DNA of 64,000 nt from Ziziphus jujuba (GCF_031755915.1 NC_083379.1:43408001-43472000), one strand, 5' to 3'; shown: positions 25,820 through 39,557, counted from the stretch's first letter. Program-made: numbers and translations. The notes: a model not told the origin generated them from the sequence alone.

Positions 25820-28800
25820 ATGGCGACCATGCCGAGCCATGGTCTCAGGCATCTAAGCACGGGGCAACCATCGCTTCGAAAGTTCCGTTTCTCAACCACT
25901 GTGGCTTCTGTTGCTTCCTCTTTCACTGAAGACTCGGAGCAAGCCCAGCCAAACACCAACAACAGAGCAGATATTAATAATAATAATAACAATAAGCCAA
26001 GCTCGTATTTTCCGAAGCGTGGCCAATCGTTGGAACTGGTATGCGAGTCCTTGGCTTTCAAGGGCAAAGGTCTGTGCAAGGTGGCAGACACTGGGTTCGT
26101 TGTCATGTGCGACCGTGCACTCCCCGGTGAACGCTTCATTGGGCGTGTCACTCGCAAGAAGGGAAACTATGCTGAGGTATGTATTTTTGAGACTACTATT
26201 TGGCTGCTGAGAAATTTTAGCAGAGGAAAAAAAAAGTAAAATTGAAACTTTTTTTTTTTTTTTTGGTGGGGCCTTTTGGGTGCTGAGAAAAATAGAGATG
26301 GGAATGCATTTGGTTGCCAAATTCGGAAGATTGAGCTTTACTTGTGAGTTTAGCAGTGTCATATCAGCTTTAGATTGAGTCCTGCTCGAGTACAAATTAT
26401 TATTACTTAACCAAAATTGACCCAACTGAAAGAATTCATCCTCTCATTGTGAAATCATAATTTAATAATCCAGGTTAAGCAGCCAAAGTTTGCTTCTTTT
26501 TCAGAATCGTGTAACGGAAAGCTATTTAAAATAAGTACAGAGGGGTCACATTAATCTGCTGCAGTAATTTTAGTATTTCTGCTCAATGAGCCTCAAGATG
26601 GTTCTGTACTCTGCTGAATAAAATTTCAGATAGTGTCCTGAAGTTTTGTTCCTATAAACTGAATTACTAGTTAATATGACACCAATTCCTTTATTTGACC
26701 AAAACAAGACAAATAAGAGAAAACTGGATCCTGGAAACAACATTGTGATTAACAGTGTATTCTTTGCTGGCGTTACTGTCATGTATACGTTATAACTTGG
26801 ATAAAAGTGGCTATAGAATTTCTGACTTTTTTTTTTTATGTGGTTACTTTCAACTTTCAGTCTGGGCATGTGTGGATGCCTGTGCGAGTGACATATTTTT
26901 CAAAAGCATTTTACAAGTTTGTTTGCGGGATTCTAAAGTGCAGGTGACTAAGGTAAAGACAATATCTCCTCATTGGGACTTTGTGGATGCCCCTTGTGAG
27001 TATGCTTCTTACTGTGGAGGGTGTAAAACACAAAATTTGTCTTATGAGGCACAGCTCAGAGCCAAGGAACAACAAGTTCGTGATTTAGTCATACATGTTG
27101 GAAAGTTTTGTCATACAGACCTCGAATCTCTAGGCATCATGAAACCCATTGTTCCCTGTGATATTCAGTTCCATTACAGGAATAAGGTGTGGCTAAGTTT
27201 GTTTAGTTCAAATTGGCTGTAAGTAAACCATTATTAGTTTCTCTTATCTTTATCAATCCCAGGTTGTAACTAAGATCAAGATACAGAGAAAACCGTGACA
27301 TTTTTTCCAATACAAATTTTTATGAATCCTGGAAGTTATTAATACTATTTTAAAAGAAAAACAACTCTCTGAGCATTTCTTTCTCTGCAGATGGAGTTCT
27401 CTTTTGGTTCTCAACAATGGTTACCTAAAGAATTAATAACAGAGAAAAATGATGGAAATAAGAATTATGCATTGGGACTGCATGCTCCTGGATTTTTTGA
27501 TAAGATTCTAAATGTTGACAAGTGCTTATTGCAAAGTGAGCCAGCCAATACGGTAATTTCTGTTTCATTTGTATTACCAAAAGTGTCTATATTATTAAAT
27601 GCCAACAGTGTGCATTAGCTTTGGAAATTATCTTGTACTTAGCCTAGCACTGATATCCAGGATTGTTTTTTCCTGCAAACAGCATTTCAATGATATCAAG
27701 GATTGTTTTTCGTGCTTTTATTTGGATTGTATTTCTATCCAGTTGTTGACATGGTTTCTGGTGTATAGGTTCTTGCAGCTATCCAAGATTGTTGGAGAGA
27801 TGAACAATTAGGTCTCTCTCCTTACAATGCACGCTCTCATGCGGGATTTCTTAAGCATCTAATGCTAAGGACCGGGAGGTATTGTGGTTTCTGTGATGCC
27901 CTGTATGGTTATATACATATGTGTGTGTGTGTGTGCATGTGTGTTATTGTTAATGTTATATAGTCATACTTCCAAACTGAAGGCAATGGCATGCAAGTAA
28001 AAACACATGTACTTGCAACTTAATAGTCCTCTTTATAATCTACAAATAAATCGTCATGGATACTACGACGAAGAAGAAAAGTTGAAAAGTAGAAGGATCC
28101 TTATACAAAAGGAAAAAAGAAAAGGACATGGTAGCATCAAATCAATAGATATATAATCTTAAATAGGTCTACAGCTCTCTGACTGATAAACTGGGAAAAT
28201 CAATTTTTGGAATACAATTTGATAATGTTAAGCTTGCTGCAAATGTTTTCAACCAAGGCATCATCATATAGACCAAAGAACAAACAAAGCTCTTAACTTT
28301 CAACTTATACTACACTTTTGTGGAGACTGTGTGTATATGTTGGTCTAGAGATAGATTTTTGAATACTTGTTAAGATGAAAAGTAGAAGTGTATTTGTACC
28401 ATAAGATTTTATGATAGCTTGGAGAAACTATGTGATACTCCTAATTTATAAACATACCTGAAATTCAGTTTGCAGTTATTGTGCTTTGACTGATTGTTTT
28501 GCCACATGATGGTTTCAGTATACAGTGCAATCTATGGAATCATGGATATCTAAATGGTTGTAGGAAACATTGTATTCCTCTAATAAATAAAGCTGTAACT
28601 TTTTTTTTTTTTTTTTTTTTTGTGTAGAAACCTGAAGACTGGTCTTCCTGAACTCATGGTTAATTTTGTAACTTCATCTTATGAACCAGAGCTTCTGAAG
28701 CCTCTAGTTGAGAGAATTAAAGTGATCCCTGAAGTGGTTCGTTTGGTTATATTCTTAAATTAGTTAATGCTGAATATAAATTTTGATCTTATAAATTGAA

Positions 28801-30487
28801 TGAGGTAGTAAGTTAATAACCAACCCAGCTCCTGCTACATATTGAACAGATGAATTCAGTTCCTTAGTAATCCCTGGATGGGACCAAGATCAGAATAACC
28901 TAAATCAACCAAAACCAAGCTATTCTGTTTTCTCTGAATCCAATCAGCAATCCTCAGTTTGGTGGGATTTCTTTATTGATTAATCAACAATGGTTTATGT
29001 AAATGCAGTGCAACTATTTTGTTGAAACATTTGGCTATCTGTTATTACTTTTGACTTTATGATCTGTCTCATAAAAATTCAGTTTACTTATTCATGGTTC
29101 TGTTACTATCTTTTAGTTTCAAGTTGAACTGATGATTTCCAATTTCTATTAATCAATTAATTTTTATGATTGATAGGTAAGCATCGTGAATAATGTAAAT
29201 ACTTCTGTTGGAAACACATCAGTTGGGGAGCAGGAATACACTTTGCATGGAAAATCTAACATCGTGGAGATCTTAAGAGGGCTTACATTTCAAATATCAG
29301 CGAACTCTTTCTTCCAGACAAATACTTACCAGGTATATAATTTGCCAGAAATTAAAACCATATTTTTTTCACATTCATGATTCAATAAGTACTTGCTTGA
29401 GTTTTGGTTGATGGTGGCTATCTATGATGTTGAGCGCATAACATCTAAAATTTCTAGGCAGAGGTTTTATATAAACTTATAGAAGAGTGTGCTGGTCTCA
29501 AAGGAGATGGCTCAGAGATCGTTCTTGACCTATTTTGTGGGACTGGCACCATTGGTCTGACACTTGCCAGAAGGTAGTTTTCCAATTCTTTTTTTTTTTT
29601 TTTTTTTTGGTTCACTGTTTTCTATTATCCATTTTGACATCCTGCTCTGCTTATTTGGTGCTATTTTCTAAGGGTCAAACATATTTATGGATATGAAGTA
29701 GTAGCTCAAGCAATCTCAGATGCTCGTCTGAATGCAAATCTGAATGGCATCCATAATGCCACATTTATTCAAGGGGATCTTAATAAAATTGATGAAAGTT
29801 TTGGAAACAATTTCCCTAAACCAGATATTGTAATTTCAGGTGAGGAACTTGTTGCACGGCTTAAATTGTGTATATCAGTTTCTTGTATATAATATAAATG
29901 TATTAACTACTTTGTTGTTTACGTAAATCGCGAATGAAATGGTTTTCTGTTATGGTAAGTTTTCTGTTGAGGAAATTTTGGATTTTTTTTTCCCATAGTG
30001 ATTGTTAGACGATTTACAAGTTTGATTTTTAGGAGAAATGGGGCATATTACATGTACAATTGTCTGTAGTACGATATTAGGTTTCTTTTTCTTTGGCCTT
30101 CTCTTTTAATCAGAATATACAAAATATTGTCTTACATCTCCATTGTAATCCTTGCAGATCCAAACCGTCCAGGAATGCATATGAAGCTGATTAAATTTCT
30201 TCTAAAGCTAAAGCCACAACGCATAGTTTATGTATCATGTAATCCTGCCACATGCGCACGTGACCTTGATTACCTCTGTCATGGAGTGGTATATACACGC
30301 CTTTCAGTAGTTGCCCTCATTTCTTTGGTTTTTCCGTCTAAATAAACTACTTGAAAGTTTCATGCAGATGGAGCAAAATATTAAAGGGTGTTACGACCTA
30401 AAGAGTTTACAGCCAGTGGACATGTTCCCGCACACTCCTCATATTGAGTGTGTTTGCCTGTTGGAGCTTTCTGACCATTCCAGTTAG
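25820..30487 (+). CDS. TrmA/RumA-type RNA (uracil-5)-methyltransferase
   Basis: SAM-dependent methyltransferase forming 5-methyluridine in tRNA or rRNA, 556 aa. Exons are 25820-26176, 26944-27186, 27391-27552, 27769-27878, 28628-28736, 29177-29332, 29458-29573, 29673-29839, 30158-30288 and 30368-30487; all phases agree. Order of parts: an N-terminus of about 40 residues rich in Ser, Arg and Thr that looks like an organelle transit peptide; a TRAM-like domain (LVCESLAFKGKGLCKV to GKGNYAE-type end); an iron-sulfur-type cysteine cluster CEYASYCGGC; the SAM motif DLFCGTGTIGL; DPNRPG at the motif IV position; and VYVSCNPATCARDL with the catalytic Cys. The 28736 donor (GTG|GTTCGT) is weak but required by phase. 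Which RNA is modified, and in which compartment, cannot be told from sequence. Confidence 0.92.
27917..27937. repeat. GT microsatellite in methyltransferase intron
   Basis: ATATGTGTGTGTGTGTGTGC run just after exon 4, simple sequence only. Confidence 0.8.
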
Positions 30488-31208
30488 ATTCAAGCATCAG
30501 GTTCAAAATGCTTTTTTTGATAACCACCATTTATTGTGTAATTTGATTCTGTTTGTTAAGTGTCACATCATTAGATGCTCTTGTCATGTCAGCAACTTCA
30601 AATGTAAATTCTTTGATATCTCTTACAGGTTATGTGAAGCTTGCAAGTTGGAAGGGAACTATGGTCAATGGGGTCCGGAAGGAGCAATCAGAAGCTGTTT
30701 TAAACTTGTAGCATTGAGGAAAAGGAAAAATGAAAAGATTTCAGGTATACGTAGAATTCAATCCCATCTATGGATGTGTGAGGGTTTTCCAATAAATTGT
30801 CATCTAGGAAATGGGTTTGTTATTTATCAACCCACATTGAATTAGCCAAGATAGAGAGAAATATGAAACGAGAGGTTCTATTGCTAAGTTTGGCCAAGTG
30901 GAATCCTTAGCACTATAGCCTTGTAAAATATTGGCTCAACAATGTGACAAAGTGTAGAAGATTTGAGGAGGTGGAGGACCATGGGATTCTCCAGTGCAAT
31001 ACTTTGTTAGGTGCTTTTCCAACATTTTTTTTTTCCTGAAAAATCTAAAATAAAAATATAAGTTGAGATTAATAAATCTACGAGCTGTTCTTTCCAAAAA
31101 CAAACAACTTTGGGAATACTGGCATTAAGTTTGTTCATTTGCATAATGCGAATTGAAGTAAAATATGATAAACTCAATTGAAATAATTATCTTATATAAA
31201 CAATCTCA

Positions 31209-31239
<31 letters not shown>

Positions 31240-32730
31240 CATTTACAACAATTTTCTCTACCGCATTTCCTCCGCATGTTTCAAATCCACAATCTCCTAA
31301 ATGTGGTTAAAGATTCAATAAAGGAGCCGGGTATTACCAAACATTCAATAAAAGAAAGATTCATTAAAGGAGCAGGGTATTACCATAAAAAATAAATAAA
31401 TAAATAAAGGAGCCTCCACAATCTTCCAGATATGGTTAAAGGTTCAATAAAGGGGCCGGGTATTACCCCCAAAAAAAAAAAAAAGAAAAAAAAAAGGTGG
31501 AAAAGGAAGGCCCGATCCAAGTAAATCACATACCTTAGACTAATAGTCAAAAAAGAAAATTCTTAAAAAATAATAATAATATAAAGAAAATAAATGTATA
31601 AAAGTCTTTGAAGGATAGAATTGAAAAATGTCCAAACACGCAAATTAAAAATTAAAATCGAAGTATAATCCTCTAATCTTTTATATGGGTGGCTCTCATT
31701 AGTAGCTTATTCGGCGTCCATTGTGTGATACAAAGAAAATTAAAGAATGATAAAGTCTTTTTTTTTTTTTTTTACTGAAAGATATGAAAAAGGCATTTAA
31801 AATTACTACTTTTTTAACGAAATTTAAAATTATTGTTTGTTTTGCCAGAATTAAAATGCAAACTTTTTATGAGGACTTCTTCCAGCATTCATCCCTTGTT
31901 GAATAATTACAAAAAAGTCAACCTTCTGCTCAAAGATAATGTATCAAAAAACCTATCAAACCGAGTTAATTGCTACATGACTCAAAGAAAACCTATCTTA
32001 CCGAGTTAATTGCTACATAAAATATAAATTCTACTAGTAATGGCTCTAAGTGAGGATTTTTGGATGATTAAATGGTTTTGTTTATAATTAAAATGTTATA
32101 TGGGATTCAAGCCAAAAAAACAAAAAAAACAAAAAAAAAAAAAACAAATGTTATATGGGAAAGTTAACATATAACAGTCCATTATATTTTTTTTAAAAAC
32201 AAACAGTCTATCATACTGACATGTTGGCAATGAGATCCACTAAATGATGGGTCACCACAGTAGTATCAAATAACTTATTTATTTATTTATTTTTATGTAT
32301 AACCAAAAAATAATTATCACATCTCAAATGGGTTGGTATGGTGCTTAGAATTTAATCAAGAAAGCAAAAATTCTGAGTACTACCACGTTGGAGGCTACTT
32401 GATAATTATGAAACTATAAACATAAATGTATGCAGATTGTTCAATCAATATAGGTGTATCCACCACTAGGGGTTGCATGGTATACCAAACTTCTACCTAC
32501 AAAAGAAAAAAAGTTCAAGTTGAGTCTAATTGTTATCATTTGACGATTCAAAAGTAAATGCAAATTTTACTCATATTAGGTTTAATTTAATTCAAATCTT
32601 TTTTTTTTTTTTTCTTTTTATGTAGTTCTGAACTTTAATGATAAAAATAATCCGATTTGAGTAATTAATTTGAGATGTCCTTATTTCTTTTGGAATCATT
32701 AATTGATATTAATATAAATGTATTAGTGTG

Positions 32731-32761
<31 letters not shown>

Positions 32762-32817
32762 CTGTTTTCATACCTGCATATGACCTCATTAACGAATATT
32801 ACAGATGTCCTAAAACA
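30488..32817. other. Intergenic between methyltransferase and neprosin relic
   Basis: Begins with the methyltransferase 3' flank; a CTTACAG acceptor-like site near 30625 followed by an open frame could be an alternative 3' exon, which is unproven. The rest is AT-rich with poly-A/T and a TA tract (about 31205-31239). Short direct repeats lie at 31293-31470. No gene is supported. Confidence 0.5.
31293..31470. repeat. Three degenerate short direct repeats
   Basis: The phrase TTCAATAAAGGAGCCGGGTATTACC (with variants) occurs near 31314, 31360 and 31443; the first and third copies are preceded by TGGTTAAAG. They are separated by an AAAT microsatellite. Origin unknown. Confidence 0.7.
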
Positions 32818-34933
32818 ATGGCCACAGGAAAAAATAACACCAAGTATGGTGGCTTCTTCTTCATTGCAGTAGTTTTATCTTTCGTCTTCTTCAGTAATGA
32901 AATTTTTGACTGCAAGAGAGTTCAGACATATATGAAAAACGAAGAAGCCTCCCTGAAGCTTAATAAGAATGTAGTCAAAACCATAAAGGCTGTCATCAAA
33001 TATTATATATATATATATATATAAAGTTCTCAATGTTTTTACCTTCAAGTTATTGATGGTATATAGGGATGACTTTTTGCAGAGTGAAAGTGGTGATGTG
33101 GTAGATTGTGTTGATATTTACAAACAACCTGCTTTTGATCATCCACTTCTCAAAGATCATGTTCTACAGGTTTGACTTTTTTCTAATTTATTTTACACCT
33201 TAATTGAATAAACGAGCTGCAATGACTTCTCTAATAGACTCGATGCTAATTTTATGTGTATGAATTTGATCTAGTGGATATTAATGCGATACTCAAGAAA
33301 GACTCTTTTTTATTAGGAGTTGGAATACTTAGTTTTAAAAGAAATCAATATTTACAGTGTTTTTTTTTTATCTGATAATTAGTTGAAACCATCGTATCCA
33401 AGTAGAAAGAGAACGGAAAATTTTGGTGAGGATCAGAAGGTGTTTGAAGCTTGGCTTGAACATGTAGAATGTCCAGAAGAACAATCCCTATTTTACAAAA
33501 ACAAATTTTCAATAATAATCATCGTCATGCCAATAGAAATATCAATTTAGTACACAATGGCAGCATCCTGTATCAGGTTCCAGCAGGGCACGAGGTATAT
33601 TATATATATATATATATACTTTCACTTTATGTTAAAATTATAAATAATACAATTAATATAGGGCCATAGCCCATATGATATTATACGATATGTGATATAA
33701 TAATGGCTTTATTAATTTATTTGTCTGATTAGTTATTTATTTATTTTCTTAGTATGCCCAAGTTGTTGCACCGGGCAACGGTGGCAACTAGTATGGGGCA
33801 AATGCAAGAATAAATGTATGGAATCCGGCAATAATGGGCCCAGATAGGAGTATTGCTCAATTATGGGTTTCAGGAGGACCTCTTGATTTAATTAACAGTA
33901 TGGAAGCTGGATGGATTGTAAGTTCATCTACGAAGAGTTTTCATTTCTCTCTCTGATTTTCAAGTTTTGGATATAAAATAAAATATTTTACATGAAGATA
34001 TATGGGTCAAAACGATTGAGAAATTAACATTTCATCCGGTGTATTTTAAGTCCAAGAACCGGACAATAAGCTGACGCGGTTTTTCAGATACTGGACTGTA
34101 GGTAATTATCTTGCTTGGTCCCTTTACCATAGTATCTAATTTCCTATATGTAATTTCGTGCATGCTTAATATATGATATAATATATGGGTTATGATCTCT
34201 TAAGAACATTTTTCTAATAGAAGATTGGAATGTGCTAATGTGTCAGGTGCAAAAGGTGTCATCACATTTAATGGTAAATTTTGGTTTTCAGAGCGATGGA
34301 TATAAAAAAACAGGTTGCTACAATCTTGAATGTTCTGGTTTTGTGCAAATAAGCAAGAAAATATACCTTGGTGCTCCTATAAATCCTATTTCCATCTACA
34401 ATGGGACTCAATATGATATCTCAGTCGCTATATACAAGGTAAAAAGGTCTGACAAATTAGTATAGAATTTTTAACATTATAAATTAAAAAAAAAAAAGAA
34501 TTTTACGTACAAAATGGTTGATTTTGATATATGACTAAATGTTTTCCAGGAAAAAGTGAGTGGACATTGGTGGCTTGATGTACAAGGTGAGCCAATGGGA
34601 TACTGGCCTGACACCATCTTCCCATATTTGAAAATGCGTGCAAATTATCTCAAATGGGGCGGAGAGATTATCATTGCAAAGCCAACGGGTCCTCCTCACA
34701 CTTCCACTCAAATGGGAAGTGGTCATTTTGCTGGTGAATCCTTTGGCAAAGCAAGTTTTATTGCCAATCTTGAATACGTTGATTCTTCTGGCAATTTCCT
34801 TGACCCCCCAAATCTCCTAGTCTTTGCTTCAAAACCAAAATGCTATAATGTGATTCTTTTGAAAAAGAGACCTAATTTTGGCATCTGTTTTTACTTTGGG
34901 GGACCTGGGTTTTCACCAATATGTCCAGATTAA
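32818..34933 (+). pseudogene. Neprosin-domain (DUF239/DUF4409) protein gene, disabled
   Basis: Exon-like blocks are 32818-32991, 33083-33169, 33383-33594, 33753-33917, a decayed block near 34050-34100, 34292-34438 and 34550-34933. They encode a signal peptide, an activation-domain part (DVVDCVDIYKQPAFDHPLL) and neprosin-domain parts (YGANARINVWNP, TGCYNLECSGFVQIS, YDISVAIYK, GHWWLDVQG, TSTQMGSGHFAGESFGKASF). Disablements: exon 3 is 212 nt and needs a one-base frame change near 33470 to continue from HVECPEE into TIPILQ; exon 4 has an in-frame TAG at 33789-33791 where the family has a Tyr; the block holding the TRFFRYWT motif is out of frame with no good acceptor; and the first donor is weak (GTCATC). 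Intact members are secreted, neprosin being a prolyl endopeptidase. Sequencing error could explain one lesion but hardly all. Confidence 0.8.
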
Positions 34934-35364
34934 TTAGAGCACCAAAACTTGTTATTTTACCATACAAGTTCAGCATAAATGAGTTTTGTTTATTTCAAAA
35001 CTGTTTTGACTCTCTAGGCCGGAGATGCATTGGAGAAAAAAAGAAGAAAAATGTTGTAGTGATCCTGTTTGCACAAGAACCAAGATTTATCTGAAACATT
35101 CACTACTCTGAATTAACACGTTACCGGCAATGCAAAGCAAGGCTGAGAAAAGTTGAAAAAAAATTAAAAAAAAAAAAAAAAAAAGCATAGAGAGCATCAC
35201 CTGAGGATAATTCAGTTTTCGATTAAACATATATATTTACATCTTATTGATATGATTATAAAAATAAACATATGATTAAAGTTACAAAATTATCAAACAT
35301 TTTGAAGGAGTATAAGTATATATATTTCCATTTCTCGCTTGCCATAATTTTAACAAGAAACTCA
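34934..35364. other. Intergenic between convergent neprosin relic and ELF3-family gene
   Basis: AT-rich, with a poly-A run at about 35160-35184. Nothing else recognised. Confidence 0.5.
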
Positions 35365-38300
35365 TCACAGATGTTTCCTTTCTTCTTGTATTGACTGAAA
35401 TATCCGGGCTGCTGATTCAGTTGCTGATCTAGGATTGTGAGGAACAACCTTGATCACACGTATCTGATGCTCGCTATTTTGTGTATTTTGATCTAGCTCC
35501 TGAGCCGTCGGTACCATAGGAAAAAGGGGGAGTTCGTCTACTTTGGTCCTCTCAGATGGACTACTAGCTGTACTTCCATGAAACTCACTCCGTGTTGGAG
35601 CTTGAAGTTTCTCAACATCATGTGACATTACGTGACTCATCTGGCTTGGCATGTTACGTGAGCTCTGATTTAGTATTCTGAAGTTAATCTCCCCAGTTGA
35701 TAACTGATTTTCCTGCTCATTTGAGCGAACTCCACCAAACGGGCTCATCTGCTCAACAGCCGAACCAGATACATAGGGGTTCGTTACTGGCAAACCATAA
35801 GGTGGAAAATATGTCTGACCTAAAGGATGTGTTCCGGGAACAATTCCAATTCCTTGATGATTAGAAGCTGGGAAACCATAAGCTGCATTTAAGAACTGCC
35901 CACTTCCAGGATTTAGGCTCATAGGGCCACAACTGCCATATATTGGTGCCATGAAACCTGCAGTTTGAGGGCACATTCCTGTGTAGGGCTTGTAAACAAG
36001 TCCTTCAGAAGGAGACATAACGGGAACCAACCATTGATTTCCAGGTGGAGGGTGTATACACCATTGAGCATGTTTGTTATTGTTAGTTGGAGGAGTTGGT
36101 GGTGGGTTTCTTGAATACTGTGCATAATTTGATTGCTCGGCGACAAGTTCTCTACTTGTGTCATTGTTGACAGATGGGAGAGGCAACTTCCTAACTACAT
36201 TCTCATCGGCACATTCAGTGCCAGGATTTGGCTGCTGAGGATCATCTTTTGATTTAGCAATTGGGTTCGGTGGCTCAAGAACATACTGCAATTGCAACTT
36301 CTTCACTGGAGATGTTTCTAATGCAGACTTTTGCAAATAAAGGTTGTCTTCATTCAATAAATGTGGTGATCCTGCAATCAACCTCTGAACCTGTTCCAAT
36401 TTTAATGAATCATGTCATGTACATGATATCAAATTTAAGAAACTAAGAAAATGCATGTGTATCATGTTATTGTAAAAGCAGCAAAACAAATTGACCAAGC
36501 CATAACCAGCTTACCTTTGTTAGTCTATGCAACTCAAAAACTTGCACCGCAAAGATTCTTTGTTGACTGAAAATAGTAGAATAAGTGGATCAAAAACTCA
36601 TACATTTCTAAAAAGAAACGTCTACAAGTATAATATGCAAGGTGGATGGATTTTGAAAGCTTCAAATGAACACAAATGAGGGGAAGACTACTGAAAAGTC
36701 AACTCCTCTGATTCAGTCATGAGCAAATGCATGGAACCATAACATAGTAGGTTAGGTAAGGTTAAAAAATAAATATTCTCTTGACAATGCAATCCTGGAT
36801 ACTGGAAGCTATAGATATGAATATAGGAAAGTAAAGATATCAACTCTTGCACATTTCTGGAGAATCAACAACTTGTTGGAAAGAAGGCTCAGTTGTAATG
36901 ATATAAGAAATTTAACAGAAAACTCAATTTTTTCCCCCCTACTACTTGTTTCTTCTCCCTCTTTGTAGTTTGTCTTCCCCCCATCCAATTCTCATTGGTT
37001 TCCTTGTAAAGAACTTTCTGTTTGTTAAATGATCTACAACCAAATCATTGGAAGGCACAGATCCTCAGGAGCTATCCACTATAGTTTAAGATCATGAAGT
37101 TAAGTTAGTTAACATCTAATGATGTGGTAAAACAGCATGGTTAGTCATTCAAATAAAGTTCCTGTCGTCTGACTTAAATCCTCCCAAAAAGTGACCCTAT
37201 CTAATTCAATCCACAAAGAAAGAATTCTTGACTTCAAAAGTTGAAGCTATAGAGGGAATGCAAGCTCCGATAGTATAATTTAAATGTTTATTCATTTACA
37301 CATGAATGAACATCATAAATCATTTGAACAAGATGATGAATGAATGGATAAATAATTGAACTAGACGTGTAAATGGATAAATAATTGAACTAGACGTGTA
37401 ACTAGCTGGGATAAAAAAGATACGGATAAACAGGTCAATGCACAGGAAGTGAAAATCACAATTACAATCAAATCTCTTTTAGGACAGCATGCAAAAATGC
37501 AAGTTCTTTGTGAATGAAAAACATAGTAGACAACTTTGAGAATAATACGTGGTAGCAATGATCATAGAAAAAGCCAACCAAAGAAGATACCTACTTGACA
37601 ATAGCTGTTCTTGCTTTCAAAAAATGTTTTTCACCTATCACTCCCACAACATCATCGGGAGCGACGTGCGGATGCAATACAGTGTCGACCATAGAAGTCT
37701 CTGATACATCATCATGTCTGTCTACATTTCCCACTTTTGGAGTCCTGCAATTCTTCTCTCCAGGGCGCTCATCAACAAGCAATGGTCCTGAACATGATTC
37801 GCTTCTCATTCGCACATTTGAAGTAATTTCCCTAGCCATACCTCTTGTGGATTCCCCCTGGATATCACTTCCAAGGGACATCTTATCACAAGCACCTAAA
37901 CACTCCTCGTTCAAGTTATCTGTTGGACTCCTTTTATGTTCCTGATTCAATGACGCATGTGCTTGCTTTGATGTTTTACTGTTCTTGTCTGCAGTTGATG
38001 GGCATGACGATGCATCCACAAAATTCTTATCTGTAGCAAATGGAACAAGGTCTGCAGGATTTTGACTAGTCTCGTACATTTTTGGATTATCTTCACTTTG
38101 GTTCCTTACAGAGTGTCTTGACTTCAGATTTGTGGCTCCCCTCATTTGCTTTTCACATGAACTTTTAGGTTGCACCATTGAGTTTAAGCTCAATTGAGGT
38201 AGTGTTTCCCTCTCTTTATTTTGTCGACCGATACTACGAATTCCTGAAGCAGAGCTAGGAACCACAAAATCATCCTCATTTCTAAACTTCTTGAAAGAAA

Positions 38301-39557
38301 AATTCTTAAATTTAGAGATATTATATGTTCGAGAAGAATCACATTTGGCAGTTGATGACAATGGCACTGCACCATTCAAATTATGATGATTTGTTGGTTT
38401 CATAGATTTTCTTTCATGATCTGAAACCACAGTGTTTGTGTTCGGCTTTATTCCACTGGAAGAATTAGAATGAAGCTTCTCGGCCATATAAGAAGGCACA
38501 GGAGTATTGCAAAACGGGGTAAACATACTCTGATGGGCAGCAACCTAGAAATACAAATTATTTAATCATATCAGACAGAGGAAGCAGCAGAGAACTAGAG
38601 GGATTCGTTTATACAAATAAAGCCATTTACAGAGAAACTTTCCACCACAGTTACTCAACAGTCAGAGCGGCTTCAAAGAAGAAATTTGTTACATTCAAAA
38701 CCATTTAAAAGAAGAAATACTAGGTAAAAGGAAAATTAATTTGGAGAGAATGAGAGGGAAAAACAACTAACAACTATAACAATCTATAGAATTAAAAAAA
38801 AAAAAAAATTATATATATATATATATATATAAAAAAAAAAAAGGGAGATTCCAGACAAATCAAGGATGTTCATGCTTGATTTATAAGCAGGTGTTATTGT
38901 TAGGACTTAAGAAAAAAACAATGTTCACAAAACTTCATGCCTAGCAAGCACATCCTCAGCTCTGTTGCAAGGACTCTAGAGTTCAGTTCACAAAGAAAAT
39001 TATAAAGTTTGAGGCAGTTTCGATCCTAATGCAGCAGAAATGAATCTTGGCCTTCCTAGATATAATCAGATGGAAGTGAATCCGTTTTATAGGGTTCATG
39101 AAATCTTTCACATATACACTTTTTATGTAGTGTTTGTAATCGTAAAGATTCGAATAGAAGAAAGAACAAATCACAAATTTTTATCATGAAAAACCAACTA
39201 GGAGCATAGAACACAAACAGAAGGCACAGACATTTCTTTTATGCTAACAAAAAGAACAAATCACAAAATTAAATCACAAAGTTCCCCAAAAAAATATACA
39301 TCTATATATAAATATATATATAAATCACTCACATGGCTGGAGGGTGTTGAAGGTACCAAGCTGTTGCCATTATTCTGCGGCATAGACAACATGGATGCTG
39401 ATCCAGAGGCAAGCCTTTGAGAAGGGATACTGAGCTGCTCATAGAGAGCCATTTTGTTCCTTGGAGGTGCTTTTGGTCCTCCTTTCTCTGTATCATTCAC
39501 ATGAAGCCTTGGAAACATCGGACTTGTCACCTTTTCCTCATCTTTTCCTCCTCTCAT
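35365..39557 (-). CDS. ELF3: ELF3-family protein (EARLY FLOWERING 3 / EEC type)
   Basis: Nuclear scaffold of the circadian evening complex (with ELF4 and LUX) in the case of ELF3. Exons are 39557-39333 (75 codons), 38544-37595, 36566-36515 and 36390-35365, all GT-AG and in phase; 750 aa. Conserved blocks: the N-terminal start with PMFPRLHVND and APPRNKMALYEQLSIPSQR; a middle block DDVVGVIGEKHFLKARTAIV continuing across exon junctions into NQQRIFAVQVFELHRLTKVQ; a Pro/Gly/Tyr-rich region with PVMSPSEGLVYKP and YFPPYG; and the C-terminal VIKVVPHNPRSA plus RIFQSIQEERK. No polyglutamine tract is present. The neighbours (bHLH87-like, BC10-like, LRR-RLK) match those of Arabidopsis EEC (At3g21320) as I recall, so it may be the EEC/ELF3 co-orthologue rather than ELF3 alone. 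Confidence 0.9.
37344..37401. repeat. Perfect 29-bp tandem duplication in ELF3-family intron 2
   Basis: A unit beginning ATGGATAAATAATTGAAC is present twice in direct succession. It is intronic and probably recent. Confidence 0.88.

Noticed and set aside
30444..30845. 133-codon open frame overlapping the methyltransferase 3' end
   Set aside because: Its first part is the last coding exon in another frame and the rest lacks family motifs; at most an alternative 3' exon.
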